Shown: piece after piece, positions 1 to 6,346 of the stretch
Layout of the letters: every line of letters begins with the position of its first letter
How positions within the stretch are numbered: the stretch's first letter is position 1
Origin: JBOHWJ01 sp050736615
GTDB taxonomy: Bacteria > Desulfobacterota > Binatia > Binatales > Binataceae
Direction of reading: 5' to 3'
NCBI GenBank assembly: GCA_050736615.1
Contig: JBOHWL010000222.1
Coordinates: 1-13,755 of the forward strand
Length of the DNA: 13,755 nucleotides
Notes under the pieces: generated by a model
What the model was told of the DNA's origin: nothing
Seen by the model: only the letters and a program-made list of their open reading frames with translations
Database searches by the model: none
Made by a program: the position numbers and the translations under genes

Positions 1-1303
1 CCAGCATCCGCGCCAGCTTCGCCGCGATCAGTTTGCCCGCCACGCGATGGCCCACCGCGTTCCAGTGCCCAATCCCGGGGCGAGTGTTCGCAAACCCGTG
101 CAGATATTGATGATGCGCTTGCGCGTACGCTTGCATCGGCGGCGCCAGATTGAGCACCGCGAAGCCGTCGCGTTCACCCAAATCCTTGATTTGGTCGTCC
201 GGATAACTCAGCGAGGTGATGCCTAACCAGCGCATAAAGCGTGCGCGCTTAACCGGATTTGGGTCATCCTGGATCCCGTTGGCGAGCGTGACCGCGAGAA
301 AGGCCGCGCGATGGCGCTTAACATCCGCACTGACCATCGCGATCTCGCCGTCGGTCACACGCCACGCGTCGACCCAGACGGGAGAGGCCGGCGGGCGATA
401 GATAAGATTGTTGAGGCCAACTTCGGTTCCGGCCGGCTTTTTGCGCACCGTCCGCCGAGCGAAGTGGGCGCGGACTCGCGCGCGAATAAAGCTGCGCGCG
501 TCGCCGAGGCGATTGAGCAACTGCGAATGGCGCGACTCGAAACGCACCAGGCATCCCATCCGAAACCGCCATGAGTCGTCGAAGGGTCCGCCTAATTCGA
601 GTTTTTGACTCGGCTCGCGGACTCGCCCGCTCGCTGCGCCGCGCGGCGCGGCTTCGCTAGTGCGATAGACATAGAAGGGGCGGCATTTGTCACCTTCCAG
701 CACGACCGAGTTGTTGCGGATGTCATTGCCGGTAAAGACCGCCAGCACCACGATATCGGGCGAATATTTCCAGACCTGACGCCGCAGCGTGATTAACTCC
801 TGCGCGGTGCCATAGCCATCGCAACCGAAATCGAGCACCTCGACCTGGTCATACGTATGCGTCCGACCGGAGGAGTCGACCGTCTTCAGCGGACACAGCG
901 CCGACAATTCGCGCTGTATCACGGCACAAAACGTATCGTCATATGCGACCTGCTGCGCCTCCGTGAACGAATCTCCCAGCACCGCTATACGCAATACATT
1001 GTCCGGCTTGGCGTAGGGATAATCCGGGCCGCGGAAGCCGTCCCGGTTGATCGCGATAAAGGCGTTGCCCTCCTGCCGCTGCCATCCTCGCGCGTCGGCG
1101 CTCATCGCCCAGCCGCGATAAGCGTCGTAGGTGTAGAAGTTCGGCGCGCTTAGTCCGAGTGCGCGCACGCCGATCTCGCCAATGATGAAAGCGATCACCA
1201 CTCCGGCCAGCGCGAGCGCGAGATTTGCCGCCGCGCGCCTGAGCCATCGGCGAATCGAGCTGTCAGGGCGGCTCTCGCCGTCGGACTGCGGAGAGACGGC
1301 CAT
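1..1303 (-). CDS. Membrane-anchored SGNH/GDSL-type hydrolase (3' end outside window)
   Basis: This reading frame stays open from the ATG at 1303 to base 1, giving 434 visible codons without a stop. Basic residues 18-23 (RRWLRR) precede a hydrophobic segment at about 26-44, so the protein is probably a signal-anchored one with its catalytic domain outside the cytoplasm. The family signature follows: NRDGFRGPDY at about 86-95, the nucleophile block GDSFTEA at 110-116 (Ser112), GNDIRNN at 192-198 (oxyanion Asn193), and C-terminal GHWNAVGH with His413. SGNH enzymes hydrolyse or transfer ester-linked acyl groups, often on glycans. The Asp normally three residues before the catalytic His is Gly410 here. 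The gene starts 12 bases after the DUF5989 stop and is the last visible gene of the carbamoyltransferase operon. The C-terminal block lies about where these proteins end, so few codons are probably missing. The fold is clear, but the substrate is unknown. Confidence 0.88.
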   Translation of the reverse strand, partial: MAVSPQSDGESRPDSSIRRWLRRAAANLALALAGVVIAFIIGEIGVRALGLSAPNFYTYDAYRGWAMSADARGWQRQEGNAFIAINRDGFRGPDYPYAKPDNVLRIAVLGDSFTEAQQVAYDDTFCAVIQRELSALCPLKTVDSSGRTHTYDQVEVLDFGCDGYGTAQELITLRRQVWKYSPDIVVLAVFTGNDIRNNSVVLEGDKCRPFYVYRTSEAAPRGAASGRVREPSQKLELGGPFDDSWRFRMGCLVRFESRHSQLLNRLGDARSFIRARVRAHFARRTVRKKPAGTEVGLNNLIYRPPASPVWVDAWRVTDGEIAMVSADVKRHRAAFLAVTLANGIQDDPNPVKRARFMRWLGITSLSYPDDQIKDLGERDGFAVLNLAPPMQAYAQAHHQYLHGFANTRPGIGHWNAVGHRVAGKLIAAKLARML

Positions 1304-1315
1304 CAAACCAAGCGC

Positions 1316-1468
1316 CTAGAAAAGCGTGTAGACAAAGGGTGCGACGGCGGAGAATTGTGCCAAGGCGACCAGCACGCTCAGGATCAGCAACGTTCCGATT
1401 AACGGCACGAGCCAGAATTTTTTGCGCTCGCGCGCGAATCCCCACATGTCCTTGAGCACATCCAACAT
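1316..1468 (-). CDS. DUF5989 family single-pass membrane microprotein
   Basis: This is a 50-residue protein, MLDVLKDMWGFARERKKFWL then one hydrophobic helix at about residues 19-39, ending SAVAPFVYTLF. The amphipathic start with a WGFxRERKKFWL segment, the single helix and the SAVAPFxYTLF ending match the DUF5989 family as I know it. That family is found next to carbamoyltransferase and SxtJ genes. Its ATG overlaps the TGA of the SxtJ-like gene (TGATG at 1466-1470), and GGAG lies about 11 bases upstream, so translational coupling is likely. The charged N-terminal half should be cytoplasmic. No catalytic residues are apparent, so it is more likely a small subunit or scaffold than an enzyme. 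The function of the family is not known. Confidence 0.85.
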   Translation of the reverse strand: MLDVLKDMWGFARERKKFWLVPLIGTLLILSVLVALAQFSAVAPFVYTLF

Positions 1469-1905
1469 CAGAATGGCCGCTCCATACTGGAATTACTTCG
1501 CGGTTTGCCCGCAACCCGATAGCTTTCGAGCGCGGGATCGAATCTACGCCCCATGCGATCGCGGCCCAAGAGCCTCATGAGCAGTCCGACGGGAATTATC
1601 GAAAGCGCGAACAGCAGGGTCAGAATGACCCGCGTGTTGACCCACCCGAGCGCAAGGCCAAGCCGCGTCCATCCGCGATGGAGCTGGCGCAAGCTCGTGG
1701 GCGCCAGCACCGCGCCGAGCCATAGCAGTGCGGCGACGACCCACGGCCATAGCGGTGTCGCCCGCCCGCGCGTCAATGGCAACGCCCCGAAAATCAGCGC
1801 GAACAACGCCCCGAGCAGAAGGCCGAAATTGCGCAACTCGGAGCGTTCCGGCTGATGCGCGGCGCTGACATGCTCCATGCGCGCTAATCCAGTTCCTTGC
1901 GCCAT
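1468..1905 (-). CDS. SxtJ-like integral membrane protein
   Basis: This is a 145-residue protein with three predicted membrane helices at about 26-43, 52-70 and 90-112, a charged loop (SLRQLHRGWTRLGLALG) between the second and third, and a polar C-terminal tail. Size, helix layout, the RSELRNFG lead-in and the position directly after a NodU-type carbamoyltransferase match the SxtJ family. That family is named after an uncharacterised saxitoxin-cluster gene and recurs in carbamoyltransferase loci. The chosen ATG at 1905 overlaps the carbamoyltransferase by 22 bases. An in-frame ATG at 1878, just after the carbamoyltransferase stop, would give a 136-residue protein with the whole membrane part intact and is about as likely. 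It is probably a membrane partner or docking protein for the carbamoyltransferase, but this is inferred from context alone. Confidence 0.82.
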   Translation of the reverse strand: MAQGTGLARMEHVSAAHQPERSELRNFGLLLGALFALIFGALPLTRGRATPLWPWVVAALLWLGAVLAPTSLRQLHRGWTRLGLALGWVNTRVILTLLFALSIIPVGLLMRLLGRDRMGRRFDPALESYRVAGKPRSNSSMERPF

Positions 1906-3713
1906 GAATCGTCGAGAATTTTCGGCTGCTCGGGCTTGGCCAGCATCAAGTTGCCGATCACCAGGTAATCCATTTCAGTCCGCATAAAACAACGATAGGC
2001 GTCCGTCGGCGTACATACGATTGGCTCGCCGCGCACGTTGAACGACGTGTTGACCAGCACGGCGCATCCGCTGCGCGCCTCGAATTCCGCCAGCAGGTCA
2101 TGGAAACGCGGGTTGGTCTCGCGATGGACCGTCTGGACCCGCGCGGAATAATCGACATGCGTCACGGCCGGAATCGTCGAGCGCGGCAGCTTGAGCTTCT
2201 CGATGCCGAACAGCCGCGCCTGTTCATCCGTTATCGGCGTGCGCAATTCATGCTTGACGGGCGCGACCAGCGCCATATACGGACTGGGTCGGTCAAGCTC
2301 GAAATAATCGCCCACGCGTTCAATCAGCACCGCTGGAGCGAAAGGCCGGAACGATTCGCGGAATTTGATCTTGAGGTTCATCACCGATTGCATGCGAGCG
2401 TCGCGCGGATCGCCGATGATCGAGCGATTACCCAGTGCGCGCGGTCCGAATTCCATGCGCCCCTGAAACCATCCGACAACCGCGCCTTGATTCAGCACCT
2501 CCGCCACGCGCGCCAGCAACTCGCGGTCGTCACAGCGCCGATAGACGGCGTGACTGGCGGCAAGTTCCTGGCTTACCTCATCGTCGGTAAAAGAAGGTCC
2601 CAAAAAGCCGCCGCGCATCTTGTCGGCCTCGCTCGGATGACGCGGCTGGTCCGCATACAGATGCCAGACCGCGAGCGCGGCGCCGAGCGCGCCGCCGGCG
2701 TCACCCGCCGCCGGCTGTACCCAGAGGTCGCGAAACGGTCCGTCGCGCAGCAGCAGGCCGTTGGCGACGCAGTTAAGCGCGACGCCGCCCGCCAGGCACA
2801 GAAATTCGGCGTCAAGTTCGCGTCGCGCGGTACGCGCTAGCTTCTCAATAACCTCCTCGGTCACCTGCTGGATCGAACTGGCAAGGTCCATCTCACGCTG
2901 CGTCAAGGCTGATTCCGGTTGCCGCGGGGGTCCGCCGAAAAGTTCATGGAATTTGCGGCCGGTCATCGTCAGGCCGGTGGTGTAATTGAAATAATCAACG
3001 TTGAGGCGAAAAGTGCCGTCGGGTTTGATATCGATGAGATGGCGCCGGATCACGTCCGCATATTTCGGCTCACCATAGGGCGCCAGTCCCATCAACTTGT
3101 ATTCGCCCGAATTGACTTTGAAACCGGTATAGTAGGTAAAGGCCGAATAAAGCAGGCCGAGCGAATGGGGAAAGTCGATTTGCCAGCGCGGCTCAAGACG
3201 ATTACCGTCGCCCAGCCAGAGTGAGGTTGTCGCCCATTCGCCTACCCCGTCCAGGCATAGCACCGCCGCACGTCCGAACGGGCTGGCGAAAAAGGCCGAG
3301 GCCGCATGAGCCTGGTGATGCTCGGTGAAGAGCAGCGGTGGCAGCTCGCCGCGCCCGCATCCGGCTATCGCCTTCAATTCGCGCCTGAGTACCGACTTGA
3401 GGTTGAGCTTCTCCTTCAGCCATACCGGCATCGCGGTGAGAAACGAACTCAAGCCTTTCGGCGCGAAACCGAAATAGGTTTCCAGCATCCGTTCGAACTT
3501 AATCCACGGCTTGTCATAAAAAACCACGTAATCGAGCTCGCCTAGATTGACGCGCGCCTCCTTCAGGCAGTAAGCCACGGCATGACGGGGAAAGCGGGCG
3601 TCATGTTTGCGGCGCGAGAAGCGCTCTTCCTGCGCGGCGGCGATAATATCGCCGTCAGCCACAAGGGCGGCCGCGCTGTCGTGGTAATAGGCGGAGATGC
3701 CGAGGATTTTCAT
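1884..3713 (-). CDS. NodU/CmcH-type O-carbamoyltransferase
   Basis: This 609-residue enzyme belongs to the family that transfers a carbamoyl group from carbamoyl phosphate to a hydroxyl, via a carbamoyl-adenylate (NodU, CmcH, TobZ, GdmN). It has the two-part family layout. The N-terminal Kae1-like ASKHA domain carries ISAYYHDSAAAL (6-17), the metal-site motif HHQAHA at 132-137, LDGVGEW (154-160), SGEYKLMGLAPYG (202-214), LAGGVALNCVANG (307-319) and GDAGGALGAAL (337-347). The C-terminal part carries GRMEFGPRALGNRSI (418-432) and NTSFNVRGEPIV (555-566). Length is normal and the protein is expected to be cytoplasmic. It is the first gene of the operon, and the SxtJ-like gene overlaps or abuts its stop. 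The acceptor cannot be read from sequence: the neighbours (two membrane proteins and an exported SGNH hydrolase) fit an envelope glycan or lipid better than a soluble antibiotic. No clear Shine-Dalgarno sequence precedes the ATG. Confidence 0.95.
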   Translation of the reverse strand: MKILGISAYYHDSAAALVADGDIIAAAQEERFSRRKHDARFPRHAVAYCLKEARVNLGELDYVVFYDKPWIKFERMLETYFGFAPKGLSSFLTAMPVWLKEKLNLKSVLRRELKAIAGCGRGELPPLLFTEHHQAHAASAFFASPFGRAAVLCLDGVGEWATTSLWLGDGNRLEPRWQIDFPHSLGLLYSAFTYYTGFKVNSGEYKLMGLAPYGEPKYADVIRRHLIDIKPDGTFRLNVDYFNYTTGLTMTGRKFHELFGGPPRQPESALTQREMDLASSIQQVTEEVIEKLARTARRELDAEFLCLAGGVALNCVANGLLLRDGPFRDLWVQPAAGDAGGALGAALAVWHLYADQPRHPSEADKMRGGFLGPSFTDDEVSQELAASHAVYRRCDDRELLARVAEVLNQGAVVGWFQGRMEFGPRALGNRSIIGDPRDARMQSVMNLKIKFRESFRPFAPAVLIERVGDYFELDRPSPYMALVAPVKHELRTPITDEQARLFGIEKLKLPRSTIPAVTHVDYSARVQTVHRETNPRFHDLLAEFEARSGCAVLVNTSFNVRGEPIVCTPTDAYRCFMRTEMDYLVIGNLMLAKPEQPKILDDSWRKELD

Positions 3714-3727
3714 CGAAACGCCGGATT

Positions 3728-3733
3728 TTTATA
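3728..3733 (-). promoter_or_regulatory. Candidate -10 element for the carbamoyltransferase operon
   Basis: The minus strand reads TATAAA here, 14 bases before the ATG at 3713. I see no good -35 at 16-18 bases upstream, so the promoter may need an activator. If it is used, the mRNA leader would be only about 8 bases, which fits the lack of a Shine-Dalgarno sequence. This is inference from a single hexamer. Confidence 0.35.
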
Positions 3734-3760
3734 GCACAAACGGAGTCCCCACTCGCGAGG

Positions 3761-3800
3761 GTACTTGACCTCCGTCAAAAGTACACCGGCCGTACTTTTG
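3761..3800. promoter_or_regulatory. Probable operator: three alternating GTACTT half-sites in the divergent promoter region
   Basis: Three related half-sites alternate in orientation: GTACTTGAC at 3761-3769 (plus), GTACTTTTGAC at 3784-3774 (minus) and GTACTTTTGCG at 3792-3802 (plus). The second and third form a perfect 9-bp inverted repeat, CAAAAGTAC / GTACTTTTG, with a 7-base centre. The first and second form TTGAC-ctcc-GTCAA with flanking GTAC. Nested dyads between two divergent genes are typical of a site for a dimeric regulator. There is no T-tract after the 9-bp repeat, so it is not a normal terminator. The regulator is not identified in the window. Confidence 0.5.
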
Positions 3801-3849
3801 CGTCCCAGCCAAGACGCGCGGTGAACTGGCGCTTGCGCGTGCGGGAGGG

Positions 3850-3878
3850 TTAATGGTAGCTGAAAACTTTGCTATAAG
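3850..3878 (+). promoter_or_regulatory. Candidate sigma-70-like promoter for the acyl-CoA dehydrogenase gene
   Basis: TTAATG at 3850-3855 and TATAAG at 3873-3878 are separated by exactly 17 bases, which gives a start near 3885 and a leader of about 45 bases. The local sequence is A+T-rich against the background. The -35 match is poor, so control from the operator just upstream is plausible. Confidence 0.4.
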
Positions 3879-3930
3879 AATAAGCACAATTCCGCCTGAC
3901 TGATGCATCCGGGCGACGGAGGAAGAGAAG

Positions 3931-5058
3931 TTGGACTTCGGCTTTTCAGAAGAGCAGGAAATGTTGCGTGATGCGGCCAAGCGCTTTCTGGCCGACAACT
4001 GCGATACCAAATTCGTTCGCCAGATGATGGCGCATGAAACCGCCCACGACCCTGGCTTCTGGCAAAAGCTGGTCGGGCTCGGATGGCCCGGCTTGCTGAT
4101 TCCGGAGCAGTTCGGTGGTCAGGGCGGCAGTTTTCTAGACGCCACGGTGATCGCCGAGGAAGCGGGTAAAGCACTTCTACCGGGACCGTTTTTCGCCACC
4201 GCGATGCTCGGTGTGCCCGCCATCATGGAAGGTGGTTCCGACGCGCTCAAGAAGGATTTGCTGCCTAAACTGGCCGAAGGCAAGTATCTCGCCACGGTCG
4301 CAATCGCCGAAGCCGCGGGACGTTTCGATGCCGGCGGGATCGCGCTCAAAGCGAGTAAAAAGGGGACGAACTATACACTTAGTGGTGAGAAATTCTTCGT
4401 GCCGGACGCACAGGTCGCCGATGCGATTATCGTCGCCGCGCGCACCACAGGCTCGGGCGAGGAAGGCATCACGCTGTTGTGTGTGCCGGCCAGGGAGAAG
4501 GGGGTCACCATCACCCAGCTCAAGACGGTCGATATGACCCGGCGCGTTTGTCACGTGAAGTTCGACAACGTACAGGCCTCCGAGGTGTTGGGCAAGGAGA
4601 ATCAAGGCTGGCCGGTGTTGCGCCGTGTGCTCGACGTCGGCACCGCGGCGCTCTCGGCGGAAATGGTCGGCACGGCGCAAAAGGCGCTTGATATCGCAGT
4701 CGATTACGCTAAAACCCGCGTGCAGTTCGGCAAGCCAATCGGTTCATTCCAGGCGGTCAAGCATAAGTGCGTTGACATGATGGTCGCGGTGGAGAATTCG
4801 CGCTCGCTGACGTATTACGCCTGCTGGACGGTCGATGAACGCGTGGCCGAGGCGGCGACCGCTGTGCCGATGGCCAAGGCGTACGCGTCGGATATGGCGA
4901 AAAACGTGACCAGTGAGGCGATCCAGGTGCACGGTGGTATCGGCTTCACCTGGGAGCACGACATGCACCTGTATCATCGCCGGGCGCTGGCGGGTGAGGC
5001 GAACCTGGGCAATGCGCCGATTCATCGCGAGGTCGTGGCGAAATCACTGCTCGGTTGA
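3931..5058 (+). CDS. Acyl-CoA dehydrogenase family protein
   Basis: This 375-residue FAD-dependent flavoprotein of the acyl-CoA dehydrogenase family catalyses alpha,beta-desaturation of an acyl-CoA thioester in the cytoplasm. The domains are in normal order: N-terminal helical (about 6-117, with LGWPGLLIPEQFGGQGGSF), middle beta domain (about 122-212, with SGEKFFVPDA) and C-terminal helical (about 225-373, with RVQFGKPIGSFQ at 263-274 and QVHGGIGFTWEHD at 332-344). The start is TTG at 3931, well supported by GGAGGA at 3918-3923 seven bases upstream and by the usual family beginning MDFGFSEEQ. The C-terminus has GEANLGNAP where short-chain enzymes carry the YEGT catalytic Glu segment. It therefore resembles FadE/CaiA-like enzymes, some of which work as heteromeric pairs on sterol, carnitine or branched substrates. 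It is a single-gene unit with its own terminator. The substrate is undetermined. Confidence 0.92.
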   Translation: MDFGFSEEQEMLRDAAKRFLADNCDTKFVRQMMAHETAHDPGFWQKLVGLGWPGLLIPEQFGGQGGSFLDATVIAEEAGKALLPGPFFATAMLGVPAIMEGGSDALKKDLLPKLAEGKYLATVAIAEAAGRFDAGGIALKASKKGTNYTLSGEKFFVPDAQVADAIIVAARTTGSGEEGITLLCVPAREKGVTITQLKTVDMTRRVCHVKFDNVQASEVLGKENQGWPVLRRVLDVGTAALSAEMVGTAQKALDIAVDYAKTRVQFGKPIGSFQAVKHKCVDMMVAVENSRSLTYYACWTVDERVAEAATAVPMAKAYASDMAKNVTSEAIQVHGGIGFTWEHDMHLYHRRALAGEANLGNAPIHREVVAKSLLG

Positions 5059-5084
5059 GCCCGGCTGATTAACGGCATTACACG

Positions 5085-5115
5085 AGGCGCGACCGTCGAG
5101 GCCGCGCCTTTTTTT
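5085..5115 (+). terminator. Intrinsic terminator after the acyl-CoA dehydrogenase gene
   Basis: A 7-bp G+C-rich stem, AGGCGCG (5085-5091) with CGCGCCT (5103-5109), encloses an 11-base loop and runs into seven T residues (5109-5115). It begins 26 bases after the stop codon. This is a textbook rho-independent terminator for the plus strand. Confidence 0.85.
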
Positions 5116-5292
5116 CAAGGAAGCCTCGCGATTCGGCGTCAGCGGCGATTGGTTGAAGCGGTGATGTTCATCCGTCGCCTTGCTTCTCTTTCGGTAACTT
5201 GCCTCTCAGCTTTTCAATCATACTTATTGGCATTCGCATGCCCACAGGGGATGATGCGCCCAAAATTGATCGTTGAGATTTTGGGGGGCGAT

Positions 5293-6285
5293 ATGGATTT
5301 CCTTTTATTTTGGCCAAATTGGGCGCAGGTGCTGTTCATTCTCGTGGTTTTTTCCGGCGTAAGCATTCTTGGGCTGTATGCGGTGCGAGTGGCAGTGCCG
5401 CTGGAACGGTTGAAGCAAAACCATGAAGTGGCGGGTTTCACCTTCGGCGTGCTCGGGGCGTTTTACGGCTTGCTGCTGGCCTTTGTCATTGTCGCGGCAT
5501 GGAACCGCTATGATCGCGCGGATCAAACCGCGCAGGGCGAAGCGACGGCGGTGACCGCGCTGTATCGTTTAGGCAAAGGTTTTTCCGAACCGGCGGCGAC
5601 CCGGATGCGCAGCCGTATTCGCGCGTACACCCGCGAAGCGATTCAGGTGGAATGGCCCGCGATGAAAGGAAAGGCGAACGGCGTCAGGGACAATCCGACG
5701 GGAACTCTGGGATTGTGGCAAATCGTCGCCAATTACAAACCCGCCAGTCCGCGCCAGATCCTGCTGGTCGACAAGAGCTACGACCAACTTGCGCTATTGA
5801 GTAAAGAGCGCAGCCTACGCTTTCTGTACGGCCGGGAAAGCTTTCCGTCGGTGGTTTGGATGGTGATCTATGCCGGCTTGTTCATCACAATCGGCTTCAG
5901 TTATTTCTTTGGCCTCGAAAAGTTCAAGTCACAGGCGCTGATGTGCGGCGTATTTTCCTGCTTGCTGGGCTTGACGATTCTCGCGATTCTCGAACTGGCG
6001 CATCCGTATCAAGGTACGGTGGTGGTCTCGGACGCGCCATTCCAATACGCGCTGGTTCGGATGAACGAGATGGACAAAGTCGCCTGGGGAAGCTTAAGCC
6101 AGGGCAATCTTAAATTCGCGGGCGAAAGCGGCGCACCGGCGCGACGGATTTTACCTGATATCGGTCGTCAGCTTCAAGATGAACCCGCTCATGATGGTGG
6201 ACAGCGCAAGGTCGCAGACAGTTTGCTTCGCCAGCATCGCGCCGATGGTTTGTTCAGGGCTGTCGCAGCCACGCCGTCAGACTGA
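5293..6285 (+). CDS. DUF4239 (bestrophin-like) membrane protein
   Basis: This is a 330-residue protein from the ATG at 5293, which follows a G-rich stretch (GGGGGG at 5283-5288). The frame extends upstream to a TTG at 5149, but the family's normal beginning starts with MDFLLFWPNW, so I chose the ATG. Four helices are visible: about 11-32, 48-70, 184-206 and 215-236. The family pattern is present: ERLKQNHEVAGFTFG then GAFYGLLLAFVIVAAWNRYDRA after helix 1, EATAVTALYRL, a 110-residue polar loop, and LELAHPYQGTVVVSDAPFQYAL after helix 4. The last 65-70 residues, after about residue 262, are polar and not like the family; they may be a poorly conserved tail or result from a late frameshift. Its function is unknown. 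Pfam relates the family to bestrophin-type anion channels. It is convergent with the KimA-like permease. Confidence 0.82.
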   Translation: MDFLLFWPNWAQVLFILVVFSGVSILGLYAVRVAVPLERLKQNHEVAGFTFGVLGAFYGLLLAFVIVAAWNRYDRADQTAQGEATAVTALYRLGKGFSEPAATRMRSRIRAYTREAIQVEWPAMKGKANGVRDNPTGTLGLWQIVANYKPASPRQILLVDKSYDQLALLSKERSLRFLYGRESFPSVVWMVIYAGLFITIGFSYFFGLEKFKSQALMCGVFSCLLGLTILAILELAHPYQGTVVVSDAPFQYALVRMNEMDKVAWGSLSQGNLKFAGESGAPARRILPDIGRQLQDEPAHDGGQRKVADSLLRQHRADGLFRAVAATPSD

Positions 6286-6299
6286 TCAAAAAGCGGGGC

Positions 6300-6322
6300 T
6301 TATCAGGCTTTCGACCCGATAA
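6300..6322. terminator. Weak hairpin between two convergent genes
   Basis: TTATCAGG (6300-6307) and CCCGATAA (6315-6322) pair with one mismatch around a 7-base loop, between the DUF4239 stop and the permease stop. It could slow polymerase from either side. There is no T-tract on either strand, so a terminator role is only tentative. Confidence 0.25.
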
Positions 6323-6346
6323 TCGCAAGAAATGCGATCTCGCCAT

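Noticed and set aside
939..1247. 102-codon open frame on the minus strand
   Set aside because: Same strand as the SGNH hydrolase gene but in a different frame. The hydrolase frame has the GDS, GND and GHWN motifs; this one is Arg/Ala/Gly-rich noise.
2100..2840. 246-codon open frame on the plus strand
   Set aside because: Antisense to the C-terminal half of the carbamoyltransferase, with no recognisable domain.
3776..3800. Intrinsic terminator made by the 9-bp CAAAAGTAC / GTACTTTTG repeat
   Set aside because: It is in a divergent intergenic region where neither strand has a gene ending, the stem is A+T-rich, and no T-tract follows. An operator is more likely.
5149..5292. Upstream TTG start extending the DUF4239 protein by 48 residues
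   Set aside because: No ribosome site at the TTG, and the family's usual N-terminus begins at the ATG at 5293, which has a G-rich stretch just upstream.
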